Shown: positions 45,951 through 55,396 of the stretch, piece after piece
Numbering within the stretch: the first letter of the stretch is position 1
Layout: each line of letters begins with the position of its first letter
Assembly (NCBI RefSeq): GCF_002109385.1
Contig: NZ_CP020814.1
Location: 250,001 to 314,000 of the forward strand
DNA from: Halalkalibacter krulwichiae
Lineage (GTDB): Bacteria; Bacillota; Bacilli; Bacillales; Bacillaceae_D
Reading direction: 5' to 3'
DNA length: 64,000 nucleotides
Position numbers and translations under genes: made by a program
Notes under the pieces: model-generated
Databases searched by the model: none
What the model was told of the DNA's origin: nothing
Seen by the model: only the letters and a program-made list of their open reading frames with translations

Positions 45951-46760
45951 ATGAGCTTATTACAGGTAAAAAGAGTAAATCATAGCTTCAATTCTAAAAA
46001 GCTATTTACATGGAGAAAACAGTCAAATAAAGCACTTACTAATATTTCATTTTCGATTGAGGAAGGAACCTGTTTAGGATTACTCGGGACAAGTGGAGCT
46101 GGTAAAAGTACCTTAGGGAAAGTGATTCTTGGCATACAGCGTCCACAGAAAGGCCAGGTTTTGTTTCAAGGATATGATATTTATAATTCGGATAAAATGA
46201 CTCAACGAAAGATACGTCGTGATCTGCAAGTTGTTTTTCAGGATTCATATTCATCTGTAAATCCCCGTATGACAGCTGAACGTATTATAAGTGAGCCATT
46301 AGAAAACTATGAAAAACTAACCGTAAGCGAACAAAGAAGAACAGTCATTTCGCTTTTGGAACGAGTAGGGTTGAGTGAAAAGGATTTAAAAAAGTACCCA
46401 CATCAATTTAGCGGCGGACAATTGCAAAGAATTAATATTGCCAGAGCAATCTCTCTCAAACCAAAGTTAATCGTCCTGGACGAATCGGTTAGTAGTTTAG
46501 ATATGGTTACACAAAGCTTAATTTTAGACTTATTAAGAGAATTAAAAGATGACTTCGGCTTATCTTATCTATTTATTACCCATGATATTAAAGCTGCCTT
46601 TTCAATCTCTGATAGATTAGGTGTACTAGAAAAAGGAGAATTGATTGAGCTATATGATTCGAAAGAGAAATTTTTTTCCTCAAGAAGTCCTGTAGTTATT
46701 CAGATGAGAGACTCGATTCTTGCTGAACATCCACGGTCTCGTTCACTTCACCACGGGTGA
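45951..46760 (+). CDS. ABC transporter ATPase, NikE/OppF type
   Basis: I chose the ATG at 45951, which follows AAAGGGGTG, over an upstream in-frame ATG. The 269-residue ATPase has Walker A GTSGAGKST (about 46-54), the FQDSYSSVNPRM Q-loop, the signature FSGGQLQRINIARA and Walker B LIVLDESVSSLD, where Ser replaces the usual Pro-Thr of DEPTSALD, as in NikE. It pairs with the NikD-type ATPase. A terminator 65 bases further ends the operon. Confidence 0.92.
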   Translation: MSLLQVKRVNHSFNSKKLFTWRKQSNKALTNISFSIEEGTCLGLLGTSGAGKSTLGKVILGIQRPQKGQVLFQGYDIYNSDKMTQRKIRRDLQVVFQDSYSSVNPRMTAERIISEPLENYEKLTVSEQRRTVISLLERVGLSEKDLKKYPHQFSGGQLQRINIARAISLKPKLIVLDESVSSLDMVTQSLILDLLRELKDDFGLSYLFITHDIKAAFSISDRLGVLEKGELIELYDSKEKFFSSRSPVVIQMRDSILAEHPRSRSLHHG

Positions 46761-46823
46761 ATATGAAATCATAAGGAGTATAGGGTACTAACTGCTGTGA
46801 ATTCAGAAACAGAACCAAGGAGT

Positions 46824-46859
46824 TGTGTCACACCATATCAAAATGTGTGACATTTTTTG
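46824..46859 (+). terminator. terminator of the Fur-controlled ABC operon
   Basis: TGTCACAC (46826-46833) pairs with GTGTGACA (46845-46852), then six T follow. Confidence 0.85.
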
Positions 46860-46980
46860 TGTTAAAGGGAAATGATATGAGTTTGCAAAAACCAGTGTAT
46901 CCAAATCATTATTAATAATTGGCTTCTTGATGGTGAATCTATGCCTGTTCATTACGAGAATTAAAAAAAGGTGAAAGATT

Positions 46981-48342
46981 ATGAAACTAGAAACGGAATT
47001 AATAAAGATACAAAGCAAGTCAGCCTTTTCAAATAAGGAATATTTAACTCTGGCTATACCACTCATTGTATCGGGAATATCAACACCTATTCTAGGTGCA
47101 GTTGACACGGCTGTAGTTGGTCGAATGCCTGACCCGTCTTTTATTGGTGGAGTTGCAGTTGGTACCCTAATTTTTAACACAATGTATTGGTTACTTGGCT
47201 TTCTTCGTGTTAGTACAACGGGCTTTACATCACAAGCTCAAGGGTCAAACAATGAAATGGAAATGACCTTATCTTTTTTACGGCCTATGGTTATTTCGGT
47301 CATGTTTGGTTTGTTTTTTATAGCTATGCAGTATCCGATTTTACAGGTGGCTGTTTATTTAGTAGGGGCTAGTGATACGGTTACGAATCATGCAGAGACG
47401 TATTTTTTAATTCGGATTTGGGGTGCCCCCTTTACATTACTTAGCTATGTCATTATTGGTTGGCTGGTGGGACTTGGGAAAGTTCGTTTATCATTAACTA
47501 CGCAAATTTTTATGAACGTGCTAAACATTATTCTTAATTTTATTTTCGTATTAGGTTTTGGGTTTGGTGTAGCAGGAGTCGCTAGTGCAACGTTAATTTC
47601 TGAAATAAGTGCAGTATTATTTGGGTTATTGATGATCTTTCGGGCAAAACAAATACATATTTCAAAAGTAAGAGGAAATATGATCTTAGAAACTACTCCT
47701 CTTAGAAAAATGTTAAAAGTGAATCGTGATTTGTTTTTAAGAACGGTTTGTCTCCTTACGATGACTGTAATTTTTACAGCTAAAGGGGCAAGTATGGGAG
47801 AGGTAACATTGGCAGCAAATGCCATACTTTTGCAAATTCATTACCTTATAGCATACTTCTTTGGAGGATTTGCTAATGCCTCTAGTATTATGGTTGGTCG
47901 TGCGATTGGCAGTAAAGATGAAGACTTGTATAAAAGAGCATTTATTCTATCTGCACAATGGGGGATTTCATCTGCAATTGTTCTCTCAATTTGTATACTT
48001 ATATGGGGTGAATATGTTGTTTCATTATTCACGACTATATCAATTGTTAAAGAAATAGCAATCAATCTCCTAATATGGATGATAATTTTTCCTTTTGTCG
48101 GATTTTGGTATGCTCAATTAGAGGGTATTTTTTCAGGTGCAACAGAGGCAAAGTTTATTCGAAACTCGATTATTCTTGCATTACTTGTATTCTTCATAGC
48201 TAATTGGTTATTTATTCCACTCTACCAAAACAATGGATTATGGCTTGCATTTATTTTATTTATGTTGTCACGTTCTGTGTTTTTATGGATGTATGTTCCC
48301 ACGCTTAGAAAAAATATAGGGGTGTTTGAAAATAAATTATAG
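46981..48342 (+). CDS. MATE-family efflux transporter
   Basis: The 453-residue membrane protein has twelve hydrophobic helices in two six-helix halves, with the start LTLAIPLIVSGISTPILGAVDTAVVGR characteristic of the DinF branch (conserved Asp in helix 1, split here by positions 42-47). It follows AAGGTG. MATE pumps exchange Na+ or H+ for drugs or metabolites; DinF-like members include siderophore exporters. It is separated from the ABC operon by a terminator but lies in the same direction, so a role in metallophore export is a possibility, not a finding. Confidence 0.86.
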   Translation: MKLETELIKIQSKSAFSNKEYLTLAIPLIVSGISTPILGAVDTAVVGRMPDPSFIGGVAVGTLIFNTMYWLLGFLRVSTTGFTSQAQGSNNEMEMTLSFLRPMVISVMFGLFFIAMQYPILQVAVYLVGASDTVTNHAETYFLIRIWGAPFTLLSYVIIGWLVGLGKVRLSLTTQIFMNVLNIILNFIFVLGFGFGVAGVASATLISEISAVLFGLLMIFRAKQIHISKVRGNMILETTPLRKMLKVNRDLFLRTVCLLTMTVIFTAKGASMGEVTLAANAILLQIHYLIAYFFGGFANASSIMVGRAIGSKDEDLYKRAFILSAQWGISSAIVLSICILIWGEYVVSLFTTISIVKEIAINLLIWMIIFPFVGFWYAQLEGIFSGATEAKFIRNSIILALLVFFIANWLFIPLYQNNGLWLAFILFMLSRSVFLWMYVPTLRKNIGVFENKL

Positions 48343-48706
48343 CAACGGTAGAGGAAAAAGTATCAAATGAACCATTTGGCTGGAGAAATGGTTGATGAAT
48401 GCTAAAGGGAATAACCCTACATAACTCCCAAGTAATCCAAAGTTTTTGAGAAGTTTTCAACCTAACAAGTCTCCATTTGTTATTTTTAAATATCCTTTTT
48501 AAAACTAAGTTTGAAGGGTGCATAACACTTACTGACATTCCTTGTTTATATGGCTAGTTAGAGGTTCCATTTAGAGAGCCGACCTTTCGTTAACACGATG
48601 CTGTTTCGTTTATTTCCTAAGAAAGGTTTCGTGATACTCTTTTGCGGGATTAAATAAGCACAGGACAAAAATCGTTAACAATGTTAAAGGAAGGTGTGGA
48701 GCGGTT
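48343..48706. other. 364-base gap before the small stress peptide
   Basis: The stretch holds a sigma-B-like promoter (next entry) but no other gene or RNA that I can support. Confidence 0.4.
48626..48651 (+). promoter_or_regulatory. possible sigma-B promoter
   Basis: GTTTCG (48626-48631), a 14-base spacer and GGGATT (48646-48651) resemble the general-stress promoter consensus GTTTAA-N14-GGGTAT. It lies 55 bases before the lmo0937-like gene. Confidence 0.45.
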
Positions 48707-48850
48707 ATGTTATGGAAGCTATTAATTGTAATATTTGTATTATGGTTACTTGGATTCTCCTTTGAAGTTGGAGGTGGACTAATCCACTTGCTTTTAGTTG
48801 TCGCATTAGTCGTCTTAATAGTTCAACTCTTATCAGGTAGAAGAGCTTAA
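48707..48850 (+). CDS. lmo0937-family small membrane protein, 47 residues
   Basis: The 47-residue product begins MLWKLLIVIFVLWLLG, has a central GGGLIHLLL segment and ends LLSGRRA. This is the layout of the lmo0937 family of two-helix membrane peptides found in many Firmicutes, of unknown function. The ATG at 48707 lies after AAAGGAAGGTG, about 13 bases upstream. A terminator follows directly. A possible sigma-B promoter suggests stress induction. Confidence 0.8.
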   Translation: MLWKLLIVIFVLWLLGFSFEVGGGLIHLLLVVALVVLIVQLLSGRRA

Positions 48851-48854
48851 ATGT

Positions 48855-48888
48855 AGCAAGCGTTCTAATTTAGGACGCTTGCTTTTTT
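48855..48888 (+). terminator. terminator of the lmo0937-like gene
   Basis: AGCAAGCG pairs with CGCTTGCT over a 13-base loop, followed by six T. Confidence 0.88.
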
Positions 48889-48925
48889 CATGGAATTAAT
48901 TCTTGGGCCATTAAAAATGAAAAAT

Positions 48926-48958
48926 AAAAAGGTCACGAGTCATAATCGTGACCTTTTT
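48926..48958. terminator. bidirectional terminator
   Basis: AAAAAGGTCACGA pairs perfectly with TCGTGACCTTTTT over a seven-base loop, 39 bases after the end of the minus-strand gene that follows. Confidence 0.85.
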
Positions 48959-48996
48959 AAATCATTACACTTTCTTTAAATTTCCAAACCTTTCAA

Positions 48997-49851
48997 CTAT
49001 ATACGTATTAATGCCCCATTAGTCTCTGGTAATTCTTCTTTTCTTATCTGATTCATTATACAAAAATGTTCAAAAAGCTGCTGTGCTAGTTCGCGTTCCT
49101 GTGTGTCATTTTTTAGAGAGACAATATCTTGTAAAATTTGAGCTACGCATACATTATCAAAATAACGGTATTTACCTGTATTCCAAGTCATTCTTTGAGG
49201 GGATTTCTCATTTACATAATATTTCCAAAAGGGCATTTTATCAGATTCTTGTTCTGTAAGTTGTAATCTGTATTTCGAATGGGCAGGAATATATCCATCT
49301 TCACAAAACTTACCGATAAAGTGTTCATTCACCATATAAACACCTAAGATACGTCTATCCTTTTCGGGCATACTTGAATCTCTTGCTGTTAAAATGCAAA
49401 CACTATTTTTATATAAACGAGAAGGTTTGTTTGGCTTTCCTTTGTTACTACCGCTATTTATTTCACCAGTGAAAATTTTCCACTCACTAAAAACCCTACT
49501 CAGTTCATCGACGTCACACCAAAAAACCATTTGTGATTTGGGGTGAAGTTTATGGTTCTTCATAAGTTTTTCATGTTTCAAGAGAAGTTGCTGTTCTTTA
49601 CGTTGTAGTTTCTTTTTTTCTACCTTTTCCTGTTCTTCCTTCTCCCACTCCATTTGTTTTTTTTGTATAACCTTTTCAAGGGAATGGGCAGCACTTCTAT
49701 CATGAAGCTTTAGATGTTTTCCGAATGCATCGGGATAGACAAACTTTTTATTCGCCGTTGCGAAATGTATTTCTATGATAGAATCATCATGTTTCACAAC
49801 GCTTCCCTCGCCAAAACGTTTGTGTGTTACTTCTTTATTGATTAGATTCAT
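48997..49851 (-). CDS. hypothetical protein with N-terminal CarD/Tudor-like start
   Basis: The ATG at 49851 follows AAGGAGGG and gives 284 residues; an upstream in-frame ATG is less likely. The first 45 residues (KRFGEGSVVKHDDSIIEIHF) resemble the small beta-barrel found in CarD-like proteins and UvrD C-termini. A charged coiled coil rich in Lys, Glu and Gln follows (about 62-105). The rest is a globular region with FWCDVDE and KYRYFDNVCVAQIL motifs. I do not recognise the whole protein. It stands alone between a terminator and an AT-rich gap. Confidence 0.65.
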   Translation of the reverse strand: MNLINKEVTHKRFGEGSVVKHDDSIIEIHFATANKKFVYPDAFGKHLKLHDRSAAHSLEKVIQKKQMEWEKEEQEKVEKKKLQRKEQQLLLKHEKLMKNHKLHPKSQMVFWCDVDELSRVFSEWKIFTGEINSGSNKGKPNKPSRLYKNSVCILTARDSSMPEKDRRILGVYMVNEHFIGKFCEDGYIPAHSKYRLQLTEQESDKMPFWKYYVNEKSPQRMTWNTGKYRYFDNVCVAQILQDIVSLKNDTQERELAQQLFEHFCIMNQIRKEELPETNGALIRI

Positions 49852-49875
49852 AATCTTTGCCCTCCTTGTAATCAT

Positions 49876-50521
49876 AAAACTTGGATCAATCTTTAAATTT
49901 AATTGTTAGCTATCTTCATCAACTTGTATGAAATTGTATTTTCTTATTTCTATTGTTTGAAGATGAAGTTTTTTTGTTCCTTTCTCTTTAAGTCTTTTAA
50001 GTTAGAAGAATGAATATAAAAAAGCATCCAAATTCTATCTGTAGAAGTTTACATAAGAATTTGAATACGACTTTTAAAAGAATAACTATAATATTACAGT
50101 AACATATTTATGGAAGTATAACAAATTTTTGTATTGACAAAATAATTTATCGTATTATAAAATAAAATATTATTTATCTGATATCTTCTGTTTTCTAAAC
50201 ATGGTTAATGCTCATCTTCCTAACGATCTCAATGACAATCTCAGTATGTAGGTGCTGTTGCAATTTCCCTGTTACTGTATGAAAGGTAGCCTTATCAAAG
50301 CTTTCGTTCATAGAATCTTATCTCATAGTGGACTTGCTCTTGTTGTGTTTTCTTGTAGTTTGCAGAATTTATATTAGAGTAAGTACTCTTATTAAAGAGA
50401 GGGAGAGGAGTACCGCTATAGACCCCTCTTGTCAAAAAGAGAAGATAAATTGTGTATACTTTTAATGGTAATTAGTGGAAAATCAACCCCAAAAAACTAT
50501 TTAATTTGAAACAGGAATAAC
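49876..50521. other. non-coding or decayed stretch
   Basis: About 650 AT-rich bases. On the minus strand between about 50345 and 50200, two successive reading-frame pieces (KKTQQEQVHYEIRFYERK, then DKATFHTVTGKLQQHLH in another frame) look like a broken small gene of unknown family. A TTGACA with a TATAAA 16 bases later at about 50135-50162 resembles a plus-strand promoter but has no gene after it. Confidence 0.35.
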
Positions 50522-52297
50522 CTAGTAACCACTTGTTGGAGTATTTCTTTTTTGTCTACGCTGTTCTTGAAGAATTTTTGTTAAAAGGTTCTGAATCACT
50601 TTTGATTCTGGTGTTTCATGTGTTGGGTGTGCTAGGTTTATTTTTTCTAATGGATCTTTTGTTATATTATATAGTTCGAATTGATCCGGAATTGGTTGAG
50701 TTTTTGTAGTTGTAATACAAATTGCAGCCTGATGATCCTCTGAAACATCTGTGGTTTTTTTCTGGATCGTTTCAACATCTTCAACACCTGGATCACTCCA
50801 AAATTGTGGATTATCGAAATAACGAGTGAACTTCCATATTTCCTTTGAATTGGCATCGCCTGTTGGTAGCTTGACAATTACAGTTTCCAAATGATTAGGT
50901 TGAATAACTGCTTCATATGGTTGGCCTGTTAGAGTGTATTGATTTAAGCCTTTTGAAAATTCATCATCTGTCATAAAGTAAAGAGCCTCTTCACCTCTAG
51001 TAAACTCAGAATTTCCGTTAATTAACGAAGATAGGTCACGACCTACTAAGGGATGGACCTCTGTATGATCCTTTTTCAATTTCTCTTGAACTTCTTGAAC
51101 ATCAATGTCTGCTAGTCCTAATAAGGTAGGAACAATGTCGACATGACTTGTGAGCATATCCGTTTCTTTACAGTCAGCGAAGAATCTAGGACTGTGTATA
51201 ATGAGTGGAACATGAATTGCTTCCTCATAGGCATTATGCCATTTTTGAAACAATCCTCCATGGGCCCCAACGAGACTACCATGGTCTGCAGTAAAAACTA
51301 CAATGGTATTTTCATAGAAAATAGACTGCTTAAGAGCGGTAAAAACTTTATACATTTCATCATCAACCTGCTTATGAAGTGAATAGTATAGTTGTCTGTA
51401 AAAAGGTGTATCTAGTGTAGGTTGTAATGCCTGTTGATAAACGTCCCGGTAACTACTTTGGGCTGAGGGCTTCGTTAGAAGATTTTCATTTGCTGTCGGG
51501 GCTGGTGGTATAAAAGGAACAGAAGGATCTACAGAAAAGTTAAATGTTGGTAGCAATTTTGTGAATAGCCCATATAGGGTAATATCGTGTGGATTTACAA
51601 ATGATGAAACAATTGTCCAAGGTTTGTGATGATTTGTATGGTCCTCCTCTAGGGAGTGAATTAATCGAACAACCTCTTCAGAATAAACTACATCACGGCC
51701 ACTTATCCCAATCGCAGCGGATGAAGCTGAATTTCGCGGGTTTGATCCATGCGGTTCAGGACCTATCCATCCATCAAAGCCATAGGAAGCTAGCCGATTG
51801 GCATTTAAATACTGTCGTTGTTTCTCTCGATCAGGGAATCCAGTTGTTGGATTAAAGCTCAACATCGCATTATGACTTGCTGGGATGATAAGGTCCTCAT
51901 CTGAAGCATGCCATTTCCCTTTCCAAAACGTTCGATAACCTGCAGAACGAAAATAGTCACCTAAAGTAGGGACTGTATTGTGATCCAGCCAGAATACATC
52001 TGGATCAAACGATCCTTTCGCTGCTCCTGTCGTTTGAGTAACCCCATGCAGGGAAGGATACTGTCCTGTGTAAAGTGTTGTCCTACTAGGTGAACAAGCT
52101 GTACTTCCAATATAATGATTTAGAAATGTCATCCCATTTCCTCGTAGAAGTTCCTGTGTCTTCAAATGGTTTTTACGCCATTCTGTTAGCTCGTCGTTTT
52201 CATAAACGGTTGGAAATCGTTGCTCATCAACAAGAATAACGAGAAAATTTGGTCTTTTATTTTTTCCCTTACAATGATCTGGTTTATGTTTGGTCAA
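50522..52297 (-). CDS. type I (formylglycine) sulfatase-like hydrolase
   Basis: The 591-residue protein has the sulfatase signature CSPSRTTLYTG with Cys68 placed for conversion to formylglycine, and the metal-binding LVDEQR (about 22-27) and TADHGSLVGAHGG segments of the alkaline phosphatase superfamily. There is no signal peptide, so it should act in the cytoplasm. Substrates could be sulfate esters or phosphonate/phosphodiesters. No formylglycine-generating enzyme is encoded in the window. It is a single gene with a long divergent gap toward ddl. Confidence 0.88.
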   Translation of the reverse strand: MTKHKPDHCKGKNKRPNFLVILVDEQRFPTVYENDELTEWRKNHLKTQELLRGNGMTFLNHYIGSTACSPSRTTLYTGQYPSLHGVTQTTGAAKGSFDPDVFWLDHNTVPTLGDYFRSAGYRTFWKGKWHASDEDLIIPASHNAMLSFNPTTGFPDREKQRQYLNANRLASYGFDGWIGPEPHGSNPRNSASSAAIGISGRDVVYSEEVVRLIHSLEEDHTNHHKPWTIVSSFVNPHDITLYGLFTKLLPTFNFSVDPSVPFIPPAPTANENLLTKPSAQSSYRDVYQQALQPTLDTPFYRQLYYSLHKQVDDEMYKVFTALKQSIFYENTIVVFTADHGSLVGAHGGLFQKWHNAYEEAIHVPLIIHSPRFFADCKETDMLTSHVDIVPTLLGLADIDVQEVQEKLKKDHTEVHPLVGRDLSSLINGNSEFTRGEEALYFMTDDEFSKGLNQYTLTGQPYEAVIQPNHLETVIVKLPTGDANSKEIWKFTRYFDNPQFWSDPGVEDVETIQKKTTDVSEDHQAAICITTTKTQPIPDQFELYNITKDPLEKINLAHPTHETPESKVIQNLLTKILQEQRRQKRNTPTSGY

Positions 52298-52661
52298 TGT
52301 GACGCCCTCCTATAAAACGATAGTGGTACTTCTGTATCGTATGTAAGATAGCGGAAATAGGATCAGATATCACTATAAAAATTAAAAAACGGACATCTTC
52401 AGCAGTTACGCCATTCGTACATGCATTGGATAGAAGTGATTAGTCCTTGATTACCGGTAACTTTTTTTATTGGAGAAGAAGTTATGTGGGGTTATTTTGA
52501 TAAAAACTTTGCCACTAAACATGCCCAAAGCCATGATTTCAACATACATTAATTAAGAATAGGCGAATAGAGTACATGGTGATAAACTAGTCATAATTGA
52601 GTATTTAACTTAAGGGCGATAATGTTACAATAAGAAGTGCAAATGGATATGGAGGGTGAAT
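52298..52661. other. 364-base divergent intergenic region
   Basis: It carries the divergent upstream regions of the sulfatase and ddl genes. TACAAT near 52625 may be a ddl -10 box. I see no other feature. Confidence 0.4.
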
Positions 52662-53750
52662 ATGAAGATAAAACTGGGATTACTTTATGGTGGGAAATCT
52701 GCTGAACATAATGTTTCATTGCAAACGGCAAAAGCTGTTATTAAAGCATTAGATTTAACAAAATATGAAATCCATCCAATATATATTTCGGAAACTGGAG
52801 AGTGGGTCAGAGGAGCGCAGCTTCTTGGACCAGTAGAAGATGTGAAGGAACTTCGATTGAAAGAAGCGGGACAACTGATCTCGCCTGTTGCGTTAAATTC
52901 GGAGTTGTTCCCTGTTAATTCAAGCCAAAATAATGAAGATAAAATAGATGTTGTTTTCCCGTTACTTCATGGACCTAACGGAGAAGATGGAACCGTTCAA
53001 GGATTATTAGAGCTAATGAACATTCCATATGTGGGTAATGGAGTATTGGCGTCATCGGCTGGAATGGATAAAGTCATGATGAAGAACATATATGCGCAGG
53101 CTGGTATTAAGCAAGCGAATTACGTATGGTATCTTCGTAGAGATTGGCAAAGCGATCGAGAAGCGGCATACAAGAATGTTGAAGATACACTTGGCTACCC
53201 ATGTTTTGTTAAACCAGCGAACTTAGGTTCAAGTGTTGGAATTAGCAAATGTAAGGACCGTGAAAGCTTAGAGAAGGCGTTTGAGTTAGCTTTTGAATAT
53301 GATCGTAAAATCATCATCGAAGAAGGAATCGATGGCCGTGAAGTAGAAATCGGAGTGTTAGGAAACGAAGATCCGCAATGTTCAGTTGTTGGTGAAATTG
53401 TTCCAACTACAGACTTCTATGACTATCAAGCAAAATATGAGGACGGTAGCACAGGTCTTATAATTCCTGCTGATATTACCGATGAAGAATATAAAAAGAT
53501 TAAGAGTGTAGCCATTCAATCCTTTAAAGCTCTTGATTGTTCTGGGTTAGTCCGTGCAGACTTCTTCTTAACAAAAGACGGTGACGTTCTCATGAACGAA
53601 GTGAACACGATGCCGGGCTTTACACCATTTAGCATGTTCCCAATGTTATGGCAGGAATCAGGCTTATCGTATTCTAAGTTGATTGAGAAACTAGTAGAGC
53701 TTGGAGTAAAGAGACACGAAGAAAAACAACAAATTAAACATACCTTTTAA
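52662..53750 (+). CDS. ddl: D-alanine--D-alanine ligase
   Basis: Ddl joins two D-alanines for the peptidoglycan precursor. The 362-residue ATP-grasp protein has [16 protein letters not shown] at its start, the [12 protein letters not shown] loop (about 107-118), the [14 protein letters not shown] loop and the [17 protein letters not shown] end with metal and substrate ligands. I chose the ATG at 52662, five bases after GGAGGG, over the GTG at 52656. It precedes murF, whose product adds the dipeptide to UDP-MurNAc-tripeptide. Confidence 0.96.
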   Translation: MKIKLGLLYGGKSAEHNVSLQTAKAVIKALDLTKYEIHPIYISETGEWVRGAQLLGPVEDVKELRLKEAGQLISPVALNSELFPVNSSQNNEDKIDVVFPLLHGPNGEDGTVQGLLELMNIPYVGNGVLASSAGMDKVMMKNIYAQAGIKQANYVWYLRRDWQSDREAAYKNVEDTLGYPCFVKPANLGSSVGISKCKDRESLEKAFELAFEYDRKIIIEEGIDGREVEIGVLGNEDPQCSVVGEIVPTTDFYDYQAKYEDGSTGLIIPADITDEEYKKIKSVAIQSFKALDCSGLVRADFFLTKDGDVLMNEVNTMPGFTPFSMFPMLWQESGLSYSKLIEKLVELGVKRHEEKQQIKHTF

Positions 53751-53767
53751 GGTCTATAACTAGGAAA

Positions 53768-53800
53768 GAGGTTGACTCCATTGTGAGTCAGCCTCCTTTT
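53768..53800 (+). terminator. hairpin after ddl
   Basis: GAGGTTGACTC pairs with GAGTCAGCCTC (one GU pair), followed by CTTTT. Confidence 0.75.
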
Positions 53801-53887
53801 ATATAAAATAGAATAGATTATGTGAACAAAGAAACGGATCTGTTCCGCCTGAGGTGCGTATAGACTTTAAATAAAGGAGCGTTTGCG

Positions 53888-55258
53888 ATGATTAAAAAGA
53901 CATTCAATGAAATTGCTACATGGGTAAACGGAGAAGCTGTTGGTCAAGGGGATACTCCCGTTAAAATAGCAGGGGTTTCTACAGATACAAGAACGATACA
54001 AAAAGGAAATCTCTATATCCCGCTTGTCGGTGAGAATTTTAATGGCCATGATTTTGTAGAAAAGGCTATTGAAAATGGAGCATCAGGAGCGTTTTGGCAG
54101 AGGGATCAACCGAATCCACCTGCTACTATCCCGCTTATTTATGTTGAAGATACTTTATTAGCCTTACAGGAATTAGCCAAGAACTATTTGGCGAGTCTGT
54201 CTGTTAAGGTCGTTGGAATTACTGGAAGCAATGGGAAAACAACGACGAAGGATATGGTGACGTCCGTGCTTGCAACGACATATAAGGTCCAAAAAACAGA
54301 AGGGAATTACAATAATCACATTGGCCTTCCGCTGACGATTCTTAGATTAGAAGAAGACACGGAAATCGCTGTGTTGGAAATGGGGATGAGTGGAAGGGGA
54401 GAAATTGAACTTCTTTCTAAACTTTCAAAACCTGATGCGGCGATTATTACGAACATTGGCGAATCACATTTACAGGATTTGGGTTCAAGGGAAGGAATAG
54501 CGGAAGCAAAATTTGAAATTACAACAGGATTGCAGAAGGACGGGACACTCGTAATCCATGGTGATGAGCCGCTTTTAACGGAGAAAGTGACAAACAGCCC
54601 GTTTCATGTAATTACATTTGGAAATTCGGAGTCCAATGATTATTATCCAGAGAAAATCGAACAAAAAAGTGATGGTACATTTTTTTCAATTAATGAAGAA
54701 AGTGAAACTGAGTTCTTTATCCCGGTTCTTGGCAAACATAATATCAATAACGCCCTTTCAGCTATCGCAGTTGCGAAGACATTTAATGTGGCTATCTTAG
54801 ATATCAGAAAAGGGCTAGAGATGATTAAGATTACGGGGATGAGAACCGAATTGATCCAAGGAAAAAATAATGTTGCCGTTATTAATGACGCCTACAATGC
54901 TAGCCCAACTTCAATGCGGGCGGCAATCCAATTGCTTCAAGATTTAAATGGCTATGGCAAAAAAATAGTTGTTCTAGGTGATATGCTAGAATTAGGTGAA
55001 CATGAAGAAACTTTCCACTATGACATTGGGCAAGGAATTGACTCTGCTAAAATTAATTTTGTTTTCACTTTTGGCAAACTAGGAAGAAAGATTGCAGAAG
55101 GTGCGCAAGGTACGTTCGCGGAAAACCGCGTGTTTGCCTTTGATGAGAAACAGGAGCTAATTACGAAGCTTAAGGAAGTTGTCGATGAAGGGGATATTGT
55201 CCTAGTTAAGGGCTCACGTGGTATGAAGTTAGAAGAGGTTGTTCAAGCGCTAACGTAA
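53888..55258 (+). CDS. murF: UDP-MurNAc-tripeptide--D-Ala-D-Ala ligase
   Basis: MurF adds the D-Ala-D-Ala made by Ddl to complete the cytoplasmic pentapeptide precursor. The 456-residue Mur ligase has the P-loop GITGSNGKTTTKDM (about 110-123), EGNYNNHIGLPLT after it, the TNIGESHL segment and the NDAYNASPTSMRAA motif of the C-terminal domain. It follows AAAGGAGCG. The ddl-murF order is conserved in Bacilli. Confidence 0.97.
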   Translation: MIKKTFNEIATWVNGEAVGQGDTPVKIAGVSTDTRTIQKGNLYIPLVGENFNGHDFVEKAIENGASGAFWQRDQPNPPATIPLIYVEDTLLALQELAKNYLASLSVKVVGITGSNGKTTTKDMVTSVLATTYKVQKTEGNYNNHIGLPLTILRLEEDTEIAVLEMGMSGRGEIELLSKLSKPDAAIITNIGESHLQDLGSREGIAEAKFEITTGLQKDGTLVIHGDEPLLTEKVTNSPFHVITFGNSESNDYYPEKIEQKSDGTFFSINEESETEFFIPVLGKHNINNALSAIAVAKTFNVAILDIRKGLEMIKITGMRTELIQGKNNVAVINDAYNASPTSMRAAIQLLQDLNGYGKKIVVLGDMLELGEHEETFHYDIGQGIDSAKINFVFTFGKLGRKIAEGAQGTFAENRVFAFDEKQELITKLKEVVDEGDIVLVKGSRGMKLEEVVQALT

Positions 55259-55396
55259 TCTAAATACTTTTGAAGGGGCGTCTTTCGTTGGTCAACAGAC
55301 CTTGAGGCGCTTCTTTTTATTTGTAAGCAATCTGATGTGTTAAAATCCTATTAGGATAAAATCTAATGTATGTTGTATTTATTTTAGGAGGAAAGC

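Noticed and set aside
46896..46920. Second Fur or PerR box before the MATE gene
   Set aside because: The palindromic ATTATTAATAAT matches neither 7-1-7 consensus well and is expected by chance in AT-rich DNA.
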